Shown here: positions 10,380-21,840 of the stretch, in pieces
How positions within the stretch are numbered: position 1 is the stretch's first letter
Layout of the letters: every line of letters starts with the position of its first letter
From: Lepturacanthus savala
Lineage: Eukaryota > Chordata > Actinopteri > Scombriformes > Trichiuridae
NCBI GenBank assembly: GCA_030544235.1
Contig: CM060469.1
Coordinates: 11,182,017 to 11,246,016 of the forward strand
DNA length: 64,000 bases
Direction of reading: 5' to 3'
Made by a program: the position numbers and the translations under genes
Notes under the pieces: model-generated
The model's input: only the letters and a program-made list of their open reading frames with translations
What the model was told of the DNA's origin: nothing
Databases searched by the model: none

Positions 10380-10810
10380 GACAGAGGCAGGTCGGCGCTT
10401 GCGTCGGGTCTCGGGGTCAGGGGTTTTTCGGCGGTGGGTCGCTGCGCTCCTGGAACGGACAGGGGTCCGGACCAGCGGGAGGATCCCTGTCCTGTCAAAC
10501 ATAATCCAGGCGGATTACAGTGATCTGAGGGGAACTTTGGAGCCTTGAGCGTGAAGGTGCGCTCCCTGGACCCCGCCGCCTTTACTTCTACAAACAAGGA
10601 CTAAATCCCGCGGCGTGCCCGCCTGGGAGGCAGCAGAGAGATCGCGCGGGCTTTGATCTCGGCCACTCACCTACTCCGCTCTGCGCACAGGTGTATTAGC
10701 GAGTGGCGGTCGGACAGGCCGATATCAACAAAGACTTGGAGACCGGCTGGGCGCTGCAGCAGCCATTAGCCGGGATCTTAATGGACCTCCGTTATTACTA
10801 CAAACATACA
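10380..10810. promoter_or_regulatory. Candidate regulatory block with inverted bicoid-type sites
   Basis: It is GC-balanced and CpG-containing. TAATCC (10502-10507) faces GGATTA (10512-10517) across 4 bp, an inverted pair of OTX/PITX/GSC-type (K50 homeodomain) half-sites. CCATTAGCCGGGATCTTAATGG (10764-10785) is itself roughly palindromic at its ends. Confidence 0.4.
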
Positions 10811-10970
10811 TAAAAAAAGCTATTAATACATCGTTCACTCCATCACTTCAGGAATTTGACACTCAGTATATCGACTCACTCTTCCACACTTCCAAACAGT
10901 CTCATTGTGCACTTCGAATCTCTGCCCATACATAAACTATCACTCTGACACGTAGACAGTAGAGAGCTCC
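10811..10970. other. Short non-coding spacer
   Basis: Mixed sequence without notable structure. Confidence 0.5.
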
Positions 10971-11370
10971 ATGTCTCCTTTGGTGGTGGAGGAAATATAC
11001 GGCAAAACCCTATTGATCTTTAATTAAAGAAGCTCTTAACCTTGGCTGGGCAGAGGACCCCCAGGCCAGTGAGTTAATTAATGTACTAATAGTCATAATA
11101 TTTGTGCTGTGCACGGGAGGTACATAAAAGATTATCTATTGTACGAGCAGTTTATCAGCCCAATGATGCTAGAGCCCCGTGCTGTGCATATATCAATATT
11201 ATGGGCAAAAATCTGCTATACAGACAGAAGAAGGAGGAGAGTCAGTCTTTTAATATCTCCCCCCGGTTCATCAGCAGTTTAGCAAGGCCCCCGTTTCACC
11301 TCCTGGGATCCTCCTCTGATCGTAACCAGGCGGCATTGATGGGCCTTTACGGGCACTAATGCTTTGCTAC
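10971..11370. promoter_or_regulatory. Candidate conserved enhancer island
   Basis: It is repeat-free and motif-rich: TTGATCTTTAATTAAAGAAG (LEF/TCF-like next to a homeodomain palindrome), GAGTTAATTAATGTACTAAT, AAAGATTATCTATTG and GCATATATCAATATTATGGG. The internal plus-strand frame 11102-11359 shows no domain and is taken as a by-product. Confidence 0.5.
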
Positions 11371-11990
11371 CTTGACAACGCACAGCAGCCATAAGCCCTC
11401 GAAAAGATCCACTTCTTCTCCCAGGATGAGTCAGGGGGGTCCCACTCCGCCGTTTTACGCCGCGCTCCCGAGGAGGGCGTCTCATCCCTGGATCAAAACC
11501 TCATACTACTGACCTTTCAGCCGCTCCGCCGACCCACCCCACCCCACCCCACCCTTCCTCATAAACAGGTCCCACCGAGAGGGAGAGATGGAGGGAGAAG
11601 GAGAATGTGTGCGTGAGGGCCCAGACACACTGTAATATCACCCTTTATAGCTTTATTGATTTCCTCTCAGGATGCAACTATTAACATTGAACTGCGATGG
11701 TGGCTGCTGCTGCTGCTGCTCTGTTGTTCTCTGCAGGTAAAACCGCCGGCTCACACACACCCCCCGGCCTCGCGGATATCTCGCATATAGGGGAAGGTGT
11801 TGGGGGGTGGAAGCACAGGGGAGGCACATGCTTTTATAATTAAGGTCAGCTGGGATGCATTACAGCATTTGGAGGTGTTAAAACGGGCCCTCCTCAGAGA
11901 GTATGTTGGCATTGCCCACGCTCGTAAATTAGCCACGCTCCCCACTGATGTCAGGAACAGGAGACGTGGGGTGGGGGGTGAAAGAGGAAA
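11371..11990. other. Mixed block with simple repeats and a regulatory-like part
   Basis: It contains a CCCCA tandem tract (11533-11554), a short (CTG)6 run (11703-11720) and motif-bearing sequence at 11630-11700 (CTTTATTGATTTCC, CTATTAACATTG) and 11820-11900 (TTATAATTAAGGTCAGC). Confidence 0.4.
11533..11554 (-). repeat. (CCCCA)n, G-quadruplex potential on minus strand
   Basis: Five C tracts of three or four bases separated by single A. The complementary strand has five G tracts with one-base loops. Confidence 0.8.
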
Positions 11991-13214
11991 AGGGGGAATA
12001 GGTAGATGACTAGTAGACATAAGGCTGATTTGATATGATTGCATTGGGATTTTTTTTTCTACCCCCCCCCCCCCAATACCAAATCATTGATTATGTGCAC
12101 ACGTGTATACAAAGGAACCGTAAGACGAGGTCTTGTTTGCTGTGTGCAAACTACAAATAGTCATTAATTTACGTTTTTGAGGCCTTGCTCAGGAAATGCT
12201 GACTATCAGGATTGTGCACGTGCATATAAGCATTGTAAAAATGATTTATACGATCACACATTCAATGCTAAAACATCTAAATTACAGCGCAGATGAGGAT
12301 ACATCTAATGTGTTTGTAAAATGAAGAAGTTAAATGGCAATGGTGCTGTTAATCAGACAGGGGGAATGAATGATTCGACATTAGTGGATAAACAATGTAA
12401 AAAACAACAACATATGAATGTAGCATAGTATGAGCAAACGGTTATAATACTTAAATCTAGCATGATCATTTCTATTTGAAATAATGATAACATAATAATC
12501 ATACATAATAACATAATAATAAATAATGCATTCATTCTTAATTCCATATAGTAACGTCGTACTTTTAGCAGCACAAAATCAACAAAAAGCTCAACCCCCC
12601 TTCCCCCAACTAAAGTTAAATAATGTGCAGGAAAGGTTAAATAATGGGCAGTTAAGTCAACAGATGCTCTCACAGAATGAGCAAAGGTGTGTGCAAGCTC
12701 CCTTTGGACCAACATTGGCTCCGATGGGGTGTGTGTGTGTGTGTGTGTGGGGGGGGGAAACAAAGCAAAGGCCCTTCACGTTCACAATGGGGACGCTATC
12801 AGCAAGGACAGGGGAGGGGAGGGGGGGGGGGACAAACACAACACGAGAGTTTCACAAACAACCTGTCATTAAGGCATTCAGGGGGGACAGGTCTGACCGG
12901 GGACACCGGGCTCAACGCCCGGCGCCCCAGGGGGTGAGGCGGGGGTCATCCCCCCGACGCGTATCTGACGCACCGGCGAGGGGGGAGCGTGACAGGCGGA
13001 AAAGGACCGGGGTGATGAGGAAATATCAGGGGGTGGGGGGGTTACGTCGCGTTCTTCGTGTCGCTGACTTCTGAGATGTGAGGTCTTTTGTGTGAAGCCT
13101 GTCTTATGCGAGATATTATTATGTCATACGTCGGAGACAGGGACAAAATCGAGATGATAAAATAACAAATTAAATAAATAAAATGTTGCATAAAGTGAAA
13201 AAACAACAAAAAAA
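11991..13214. other. Non-coding sequence with many simple tracts
   Basis: It has a poly-C run (12062-12074), an AT-rich TAATAA-repeat-like zone (12480-12530), a (GT)10 plus poly-G tract (12729-12756) and GGGGAGGGGAGGGG-type sequence (12811-12831). Overlapping frames here (12526-13074 plus, 12353-12763 minus) read through these tracts and are rejected. Confidence 0.5.
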
Positions 13215-13480
13215 AAAAACACCTCATTATTTAGCACATCCCTCGCGCACATTTCCTTTGCTCATTAATTTATTGGAACGACGACTCCTCCAAAAATACT
13301 GCAAAGCATCTGGACCAAAATACATTAATTACTGGCTTGTTACTAATCTATAAAGAATTATTAGATGATTAATGAAGCGATTCATCACAGCTTATAAGCC
13401 CTTTAAGTGACGTATTAGAAGTCGCTAAGTATTTCAAAGCAGGATGGGAAATACTTAAAGACAATTTTAAAAAATTGGAA
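13215..13480. promoter_or_regulatory. Homeodomain-motif-dense island
   Basis: It contains CTCATTATTTAGC, GCTCATTAATTTATTGG, ACATTAATTACTGGC, AATTATTAGATGATTAATG and GACGTATTAG. Composition is homogeneous and repeat-free, which fits an enhancer core. Confidence 0.45.
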
Positions 13481-14999
13481 ATTGCTGTATTCCTACATGC
13501 TTGAGATTTCTTTTTCTCAGAAGTTAAGGGGGGAAAAATACCTATTGCCCTAATGCTAAATTCATTTGAACCACTATTGCTATTTTGATTCTTTTTGGTA
13601 TTTATTCATGTTTTTAGTGGACAATTCTAGTGGACTTTGACAGCTTGTAGATACCCAGTCATCACCGTGACCCTCCTGAGACTAAGCTGAGTGTGAGAAA
13701 CCTGACAAGAAACAGAGTAATCAGAGCCTGAGGCCACTCACTATTGTTTTAATGTGTTAACCAGGCCTGACGCAGTCTGTGAGTTCTTTTTTAACCAACT
13801 GATTTATTTTTTTTTTTCTTTACCGCGGATGACAAATTTAAAGGATATAGTTAACTATGGAAGAAATATCACGATCAGGCTTTTTAAAACTTGACAGTGT
13901 TTTATTTAAAAATGATTAACCACTTCTTTCTGTGAAAGTATTTAAAAGGTAAATCGATAACTAACTTTCCTGTTCCCATACAGCATTTACTGCAGTGCAT
14001 TCATCTTGTATTTTGGTGATAGCTGTGATATCGTAGGATGGGGGTGTGACTTTTCAGCCAACAGAGAGCAGTGCAGTAGCAGTTTCATGTCCTCAAACTC
14101 TCAGGATTCATAAAGATTCCCATCAGGTTCAACGCTCTTTCTTCCCTCAGTCACTCCCGAAAATTGAGACTTTGCTGATAAATCGAGTGTAAATAGTTTT
14201 TCCTCGAGTGAATAATGAGAATGATTAGACAACATAACATAAATTTTTAAAAAAAAAGAGTTTCTCATTCATTTTCCAGATCATTGCGTTGCTTGTTGCA
14301 TCCTCACCTTACACCGAGCTGAATTTGCGCCGCATGTACGATTTGGCATATAAAAAAAAAACTTGAACCTCTGCTTTTTGGATAACATAATGGAATCCGT
14401 TGTACAGAGCGGAACTGTCACACAAAAAATATAGTAATGGGCCTTAACCTGCCACCACTGTTCACAGGTGTTTTTTTACACCGGTATTTATTTGACCATT
14501 ATGTTAAATTGTCCCCATAAAGCCGCACTTGGCAGCGCCATCCTCTGAATGTCTTTGGGAGCCACTTAAGTGTACCACTGGGGGTTAGTGTGTTCCACGG
14601 ACGCAATATGGTCATTTTAAACTGAATAAATAAAAACCGGTTTAGTAAAGCTCTGCTCCATTTTTTTTTTTTTTTTTTGGAAAGCGACGTTTAAAGACCC
14701 GGCTCTCAAATTTTGTGTCTTTTCACGGGAGTCGTCGGCGATGCCATAAAGCTGCTAAGTGTACCCCGACGACGTTATAATGATTGAATTATCTGTCTCA
14801 AAAGTACATTCGCTTGGAGTCGCTTTGGATATGAACGTTATCCGGTCCAAATAGCAGCCGGAGCTTAGGGAATCAGAAGCACATATGCCGCCGTCGTTTC
14901 CTGCAGATATATATGTTGCAGATTTTCGAGTTTAGACTTTTTCTCCTTTTGTGGCGGTGTGGTGATCTAGAGGGCGTGTTGACCACAAGCAGGCAGCAA
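13481..14999. other. Non-coding sequence, nothing recognised
   Basis: It contains a poly-T run at about 14661-14678 and CpG-bearing sequence at 14690-14900. No open frame or motif cluster stands out. Confidence 0.5.
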
Positions 15000-15880
15000 T
15001 AAAATAAAGGGGAGGGGGGCGCCTGACTCTGCCGGGACCACCGCTATTCATGGCCCCCGGAGACGCTGGACGCTAAGTGGCAGCCGGAAAATCACAGCTG
15101 TGGGATCAGGCACGCCACCTCATGAGAGGGAGAGAGTCCGACCCCGAACAAGGGTATGGAAACAGCACGAGTAGAATCTCGAAAAGGCAAAGTGGATCTT
15201 CTCACTGGCGTGCGGGTGTCATGGCACCTGCGCAACTTTCACAGGTTAGCAGCGAGGGCTTGGCGGTGCTCGGAGTGGGTCTTTGAAACTAAAAGCTCAG
15301 ATTTCCTGTAGAAATGTAGTATTAAATGTGACTTGTGACGGGTTTACGTGTATATGCTATTGTTAGGCAGCTTGTGTCAGCTGTAATGAAATATTGTTTA
15401 GCGTGTTAAAGGGTACATTTACCTACTCCATGCGTCCTGGGTGGTTTATAGCGAAACCGTGCCAAGTAAGTTTCTTTACTCCTACTTTTTCTGCTTGTAC
15501 AAAGAGACCCCCCCCCCCCCCCCCCCCCCCGGCCCTTCATTACACCGTTTGGACAGCCCCAATGCGTTTTTTTTTTTTTTTTGGCTTAATTCCGGAGACA
15601 GGGCATTTCTCTACAACAATTTACACTCCTACAATTATAGCGTTCTGGTGCAGATATGGTGTCAGCTCCTCCCCCCCCCTTGACCTCTGCCCTTTTTTCG
15701 AGAAGCAGGCGAACGTGTGTTTCCTGATTAACGGCCGGCTGAGGACTACACGGCTCCGACTCCAGCGCCTCGTCCTCCCAAACCGAGGTGACAGTCTCCC
15801 GGGCTCTTTATGGAAATTAACTGCAAAACACAGCCAATTAGACCTGCGTTATTTAGAACGACTCAGCTTTTCACCCTGAA
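15000..15880. other. Non-coding sequence with long poly-C and poly-T
   Basis: The plus-strand frame 15394-15879 (161 codons) is carried open by the poly-C and poly-T tracts, which translate to long proline and phenylalanine runs, so it is not a gene. The last 150 bp (CAATTAGACCTGCG) lead into a regulatory-like block. Confidence 0.55.
15508..15530 (+). repeat. Poly-C tract (23 nt)
   Basis: An uninterrupted run, followed 36 bp later by a 16-nt poly-T run (15567-15582). Confidence 0.95.
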
Positions 15881-16720
15881 TAAAAGCAGGCCTGGATGAG
15901 ACCCGCACGCACCCCGAACGCTGCGGCAAATTAATGCGAAATTGGTGGCCTGCCAGCCAGCCGGCCCATCTAAAAGGAGGACGTTAAAAGCAAGACGTTT
16001 TTCTTTTTTTTTTTCTTTGCACAATCTGTAAATTACTGCATAACAGAACACAGGATGATTAAAGAGTCGGGTTTGTTAATAACTCGGGAGACGGTTATAA
16101 ATTGAACACATTGCAAAACTGGAACCGGTGTCATGAAGTAGGTTTATAGCAAAAAAAAACATCATATCAAACACCCATGCAACGAGGTGAATATATCTAA
16201 GTCTTGTTTACAGTGTAGTCGGAGGGCAAAGTTTTCCCAGGTTCTGCACCTTTTATGCCAAACGTGAAACCGGGAATTAAGCATCTGTATAACGTCTTTT
16301 CACTCCGCCAGCTAAAGATAGGGCTCTTAGCCTGATACGCTGTCTTAATTTTCCCCTTTTCTCGGGTCGCCGCGGAGAGCGACGGCATTAGCGTGAGGAG
16401 GAGGGCCCTCGCTCTGTGCGCGAGAATACGCTGTGGAAGTTGCAAAGGGCAGAGTCTCTAGGAAATCTACTCTTTCTTTGAAAAAAAATGTCACGGGAGA
16501 GATAGGAGATTGGCACCACAAAGAGCCAAAAATAGCACGGGCTGCTACGCATTGTCAGACGAGATTTGGGCTGAGACATTGGACTTTTGTTCTGCAAACT
16601 ATTGGCCCCTGAAAGGGAGATGGGAGGTGTAAAAATTGTGATTTCTCCTCTTCCCCTGGTTATGTGCAATACATTACCCTCCCGGATAATGGCGGGCCGC
16701 TGGGACTGAAGTTCGTAACG
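15881..16720. promoter_or_regulatory. Candidate regulatory block
   Basis: It contains GCAAATTAATGCGAAATTGG, GCTAAAGATAGGGCTC and a compact, repeat-free part at 16480-16720 (GAGAGATAGGAGATTGGC, GTCACAATTATTCC). Minus-strand frames 16197-16669 overlap one another and have no domain. Confidence 0.4.
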
Positions 16721-16939
16721 TCACAATTATTCCTTGTCTGCAACAGGAGAGGTGTCTTCGGGGGGTTGGGGCAGTTCCCTTTTCGCTTTTAGGAGGTGCG
16801 AGCGGTCGTTAAGGAGCGTTTATGTCCCAAAAAGTATACGACCTATAGTCCAGAAGATTAGGGCCGATCGCTAACATTCTCCGTCTTTCTCATAACGCCG
16901 GTGCTCCCACATTCAACATTTTCTTCTTTTCTGCCTTTC

Positions 16940-17180
16940 CCCCCCCCCATGATAACAAAGGCCTCCATATATTTTTATGCATGTTTGCTCCTTGGTCACA
17001 TAATAGGATTATGAATAATTTCTACGAAATTTAACAAAAACAAATCACAAGGCACGGCTTAGGTTTGCTAATAATTCGCCATAGCTGATAGATCAAAAGC
17101 GAGGCGCAAGGGACTGCAGAGCCAGGCAGTAGGTTGACCCTGGTCAAGCATTTTTAATGAAAGGGTTAATCTCCTCAGAG
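16940..17180. promoter_or_regulatory. Candidate regulatory island
   Basis: AACAAAGG (SOX-like), CATAATAGGATTATGAATAAT (contains GGATTA), TTTGCTAATAATTCGCC and AGCTGATAGATCAAAAGC lie within 240 bp of repeat-free sequence. Confidence 0.4.
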
Positions 17181-17790
17181 GTGACTATTCAGGAGCAAGC
17201 AGTGTGACCAAATGAAGAATTCAGGTCTGGGATAAGAGGGAGAATAGTAGTCTTGAGGGTGCTGCTGGGTGACAGCGAGGAAGCCCAGAGGTAAAAAACT
17301 GTGTGATGCTGTATTTGAGCCCATCTGACCAGACCTCCTCCCAAATCCAACCGCTAAAAGAAAGAAAAAGGTGGGAAAAAAAAGGGCAGGGTGTTTGAAG
17401 AACCTATGGCATTTAGGCCCAAGGCTATTTCATGGATAACCACAAACAAACCTGCTCTATTGGCTCTGAAATCCTATGAAAGAAATCCCTACATGCACAC
17501 GCACACACACCACACACACACGACTGTGACTATGCGCATACTCACACACGCAGACACCAACGGGGAGGCCGCACACACACACACACACAAACTGCTGTTT
17601 TTTCCCTAAAAGTACCTGAATCTACCTTAGAGCCCTGGCTGTTTGGGATAAACTTCGCTGTCAAACACCTCTTGTGCTACTGTAGCAGCAGACATGCCCT
17701 CTTGTGAGTAATTAGAGTTGAATACCTTCCAAACTCAGAGAAGGAGAGAGAGAGGGACGAGGGTAAAAGGGAAAAAAAGATGCTTTTATA
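17181..17790. other. Non-coding sequence with CA-rich stretch
   Basis: An interrupted CA/CACG microsatellite spans about 17492-17589. The frame 17391-17609 is a histidine-threonine artefact of it. Confidence 0.6.
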
Positions 17791-18030
17791 AACGTATAAG
17801 CCTTGGCTGGTTAAGGAGGTTTAGAAATCTCATCGTGACAGTGGCAAAACGGGCCTCTTTAGCAATTAGGAACAAATAAAGCGCTTATCACTTAGCGAGT
17901 TACCGTGCCTGCCATTTGACTGTGTTCAGAGGGATCGGAATGCTACTGACATTTCATTGTTCCAACAATTATCCTTCATATATTTAATTGCGCGTTTTTT
18001 TTTTTCATTGAGGAAGCAAGTCGCCTAGAA
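17791..18030. promoter_or_regulatory. Candidate regulatory island
   Basis: TAGCAATTAGGAACAAATAAAG, CGCTTATCACTTAGCG and CAACAATTATCC fall in non-repetitive DNA, followed by a poly-T run at 17996-18005. Confidence 0.35.
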
Positions 18031-18830
18031 ATTCCAGACAAAACGTGATAAATGAACCAAACTAGAAGGTATATATAACATAGATACACACTTCATCTCC
18101 CCCTTCAAATACACACCTTTCATTTCATTTGAGTTACACAGCGATTATGGATTTTAGGGTCCAACATTTTCGGTTTTTACCATATCACCTGAAAGTGGGA
18201 CAACAAGTGTGATTATCCCCACTGTTCCAGCATCGGTGTTCTCTACAGAACGAGTTAAACTTCCTGTTGATAATTTCATTTTTATTCACACTGGTCAGGT
18301 CGTAGAGGCACTTTGCAAGTGAGTAATAAATACTATTAATACTTTCTATGAAGCCCATGTCTACAATGTTTTTATAAACATACTCGTAATGCACTTATAG
18401 TGCTGTCTAAATATAGTTATAGGCACTCATAAATATTCATAGATTGCATTCTAACAATAAATATAACTCTTTTTTTTTAGATTTTAATTATTACCTACAA
18501 GGTCAAGTATCATACTGCTAGTGAATTGCTAGTCACTTGCATCAGCTGTATGCAGTGGGGAACCAGTCTGCAGAGTTGTGGTGCATGGTGAGAGGGCACC
18601 ATACCCCCCCCCCTTTCTGAGTCCATCCTTTTATGACTATAAAGGTTTATTTAAGATTTCTTCATAAGCATGTTGCATTAACCCTACTTATTGGATCACC
18701 AAAACCCACAAAGTGACGCCAACCTAATGAAACAAATGAAAAACACTTTGTTCTGCGCGTAATCAAAACTTCAACGTGTAATCGCCTCCCCTGTGCTCTT
18801 TCTTCCCCCCCCCCCCCCGATACCCTCAAA
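18031..18830. other. AT-rich non-coding sequence
   Basis: Nothing beyond short poly-C (18604-18613, 18806-18819) and poly-T runs is seen. The 18185-18394 minus frame is unsupported. Confidence 0.5.
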
Positions 18831-19300
18831 GCACCTACATGTGAAAATTACATGTCATTGTCCTAATGGCCCGGAGCGCTTCATAAAGGAAGACTTTGCC
18901 TAATGCTTCCATAAACGTGTTAGGCAAAGTCTGGCAGGATGTAATTGCGTCTAATATATTTACAGAGGATTGATTTCCCTCCCGCGACTCCCACAGCGGG
19001 CTGCAAACAAGCTGCGGTCAGTTCAGCCGGGTCACTCCCGCGTCCGCGCCGTTCCCTCTTTGCGCCGAGCGACGAGGCCCGACCGCAGAGACAATGAGGA
19101 GTATTGGAGCGCAGCTCGATGAGGTAATTAGCCAAAGGCCATGACGCTCCTGGGAGGCTAATACCTGTGGCCTCTTGACCCCGGATTCCTGACACACATC
19201 TCTGACGAGCGTACAGGAAAGGAAGGCGGCGAAACCCAAACACCGTCGCCTCAGTCAGACGCTCACTCCAGCCAATTTGAACCAAGAATGTGTGATATTA
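18831..19300. promoter_or_regulatory. Candidate regulatory island with perfect hairpin
   Basis: Two ACATGT palindromes flank GAAAATT (18837-18855), followed by a 13-bp inverted repeat and CpG-containing sequence. CGATGAGGTAATTAGCC lies near 19118. The two overlapping minus-strand frames (18920-19285) show no domain. Confidence 0.45.
18891..18932. repeat. Perfect 13-bp inverted repeat
   Basis: AGACTTTGCCTAA (18891-18903) is the exact reverse complement of TTAGGCAAAGTCT (18920-18932), with a 16-nt loop. It could be a palindromic protein site or an RNA stem. It is too short and loosely looped for a typical microRNA precursor. Confidence 0.85.
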
Positions 19301-19600
19301 CACTTCAAGAACAGAGACCCGGGACTCAAGCTGGGCATCTTTCCACTTCTTGTCTTATTTAAAAAAAAAAAAAAGAAAAAAAATAGTCCCATGATGCTGT
19401 AATGGGCCTGCCCTCCCCTCCTTTCCTACACTGGAGAAAAATAAACCATTGCAAAACTTAAACTACTTCACCTGTTAGTGAAAGAAGTTCTTGGAGAATT
19501 GGCGAAGCAGTGAAAAAACAGGGAAAAAAAAGGGATGAAGAACACAAAGCAGGTTGATATTTTTTTTTTCTCCCATCCCTTTCTTTTCTTTTTTATCAGG
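19301..19600. other. Poly-A and poly-T rich spacer
   Basis: Interrupted A tract at about 19361-19383 and T tract at about 19560-19570. Nothing else is seen. Confidence 0.6.
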
Positions 19601-20010
19601 TTACGTGACTGGAGGCTTCATTAATCACCACCTCGACAGCCTCTGCCAGGGGGAACTAACTGCATTTGGCCCAATTAGGCGCTGTAGAGACAATAGGAAC
19701 AGCACAAGTTGTGCCTCTATGCCAGGAGCCAAGCGTTGCCTCCCTGTCATTACCTACAGAAAGGGAAAAAATTAACCCCTACCAGCTTCCCTCCTTTCCC
19801 TCCATTGATCCGAGGCTTTTGTGGTGTCCCTGGAGCGTGGCAGACAATTACAGATATTATTACATCTGCATTGATTTTTTTTAAAGAGAGCAGAGTGTCT
19901 CCAAGCAATTAAAAAAAATTACAGTTCGGAAGTGGGCCAATTAAAATGCCCCCGGCCTGTGAGGGCGGCAGCGGTATCGATGGGAACGGAGCGACAGACT
20001 TGACTGTCAG
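19601..20010. promoter_or_regulatory. Strong candidate conserved enhancer island
   Basis: Continuous high-complexity sequence: GGTTACGTGACTGG, CTTCATTAATCACCACC, TTTGGCCCAATTAGGCG, GAGACAATAGGAACAG (SOX-like), TGTCATTACC and CGGAAGTGGGCCAATTAAAA. Three plus-strand frames overlap in different phases here without a domain, as expected of stop-poor non-coding DNA. Confidence 0.5.
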
Positions 20011-20920
20011 AATGTTCTTTTGAGCCGAAAGTGGACAAATTCACACACTCGCGCTGATTGGTAAACTTTTCCATCGGTTAAAGGAAAAACGCAAATGTTT
20101 TTTTCTACGTGAGAACTTTAGTTAGTAGTGACAGCTAAGTTCGAAACTTGGATATTTGTCTAGTGACACTAGATTTCTCTCATTAGCGAAACTAAACTAA
20201 CTTGTCCGTCAGGATTATCATTAGCTCAGAAGTAGTGCTTGGAAATTCGATTCATCCATACAGTGAAACTACTGAGATTAACATTATTATCCCAGAGGGA
20301 AATTGGTTCACAGTGTGTGTGTGTGTGTGCACAAAACTGAACATACGCAATCCAATAAACACTGGGAACATTAAGGAACAAGACTTAGTCCACACATCCC
20401 TTATGTAATAATACACACTGCACCAGCAGTGCTCCTGGAGTACAAAGACATAATGACAGCCAGGAAAACACACACAATACGATATTTTCCACTGTACTGT
20501 CATGCCAGAAGACGACTGTGGACGGATTTAAAGGTTTACCTTGTAAAAACAAATTATTCATTGAATACTTTCTTAAATTCCTGTACATAAAGTGACATCC
20601 CTCTGCTTGAACCCAAACTGTAACTGGTGATTTACAGTAGGACGGCGGTTGTGTTACAGTCTTGACGTAGCTGAAGCTCTTTTCTGATTGGTGCTGTTAA
20701 GGTATCAAACCTTTGGCAATCGCCCTTTCTGTCGTCTTTCACGAAGCACGTGCAGACTTTACTCCCTCCTTTTACCTAAACGTCTTCCATCTTAGCATCT
20801 CTTCGCGTTGTTTTCCCCCCCGTGTTGCAAAGACACTGCGGCTAGGACTTCCTGAAACCTGGGAGAAAGAGAGAAAGTCCTAATTGGAGTTATGGGAGCA
20901 TGGAAGACTGGCAGTGTGGG
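20011..20920. other. Non-coding sequence with short GT tract
   Basis: A (GT)9 run lies at about 20312-20329. The flanking frames on both strands are overlapping shadows. Nothing else stands out. Confidence 0.5.
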
Positions 20921-21180
20921 GATAAGGGATCAATGTAATGCAAATACAGGCTGCATCCAGTGGTTGCAGAGTCTCCAAAGGGCCCATTGTTGTCTTGCTC
21001 TGCAATTTCAGTGAGGGAAGGAATAATGTGCATTATTGCTGTTTGGTGCACACACCTACCTGGCCTCTTTTTTCTTTTTTTTTGGAGCGGTTTGAGTCGA
21101 GCAGGTGGGCTCTGGGATTATTCAAACCAGCTTTTGACTAAGGAAGTAAACAGTAGCTTTGAATAATAATAAAAAAGCAT
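20921..21180. promoter_or_regulatory. Candidate regulatory island with octamer
   Basis: A perfect POU octamer, ATGCAAAT, lies at 20938-20945, with GGGCCCATTGTTGTC (SOX-like CATTGTT) about 40 bp downstream. A SOX/POU pairing is suggestive but the spacing is not the classical adjacent one. Confidence 0.4.
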
Positions 21181-21840
21181 CTTTACAGAGACACCCAGAC
21201 ACTTGGAAACTAAAAAAAAGGAAAAGCTATAGAGTTTAAATAAACAGCATTTGGTGCAGGAGGGGGGTAAAAAAAAAAAACAGGACAATGAAACTCCGGT
21301 TCTGAGCTGCAGTCGTTTTATCGCCCGACAGGCTGCATGTGTTTGAAGTGGGAAAAATCACAGTTTTCTTTAATCCCTGGAGCATTCAAATAAGTTTATT
21401 TCTTTCAGATTAAAAAAAAAAAAGACTAACAATAGCAGGCAGTTAAAAACAAACAGCTCCGAACAAACGGGGACGAGGCTGAGGCGCCCAGCTTACGGGT
21501 AAGCTCCCCCATACATCGTGGTCGGTTTCATTAGCCGAAATGCATTATTGTTTATCTATTGAGCTCCCTGATAAAAAAAACAAAACAAAAAAAATGAACC
21601 GTGCCTCCCTTTGGATTACAGAGTTAGAAAGGTTCAGGGGTGTCTTGTAATCCACCAAATTCCTTTCCAACAACAACAACCTCCGGAAGAGGAGAGAAAG
21701 AGGTAGAGTTTTCAACACCTGCGCACCACAGCGCGTTTGATTAAAGAGGGCTAATTTCAGAATATCATCAAAGGGGAAAGGAGTTTGGTATATGTGTGTG
21801 TGTGTGTGTGTAAGGGACAAGTTCATTGTGAAATTCTGGC
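21181..21840. other. Non-coding sequence with poly-A and GT tracts
   Basis: Contains A runs at 21269-21280 and 21412-21423 and a (TG)9 tract at about 21793-21811. No gene is present. Confidence 0.5.

Noticed and set aside
12526..13074. 182-codon plus-strand open frame
   Set aside because: Crosses GT, poly-G and G-rich simple sequence, and is covered by overlapping frames on both strands.
15394..15879. 161-codon plus-strand open frame
   Set aside because: Kept open by a 23-nt poly-C and 16-nt poly-T, which translate to proline and phenylalanine runs.
18891..18932. MicroRNA precursor
   Set aside because: The stem is only 13 bp with a 16-nt loop and does not extend beyond the arms, too short for a typical animal pre-miRNA.
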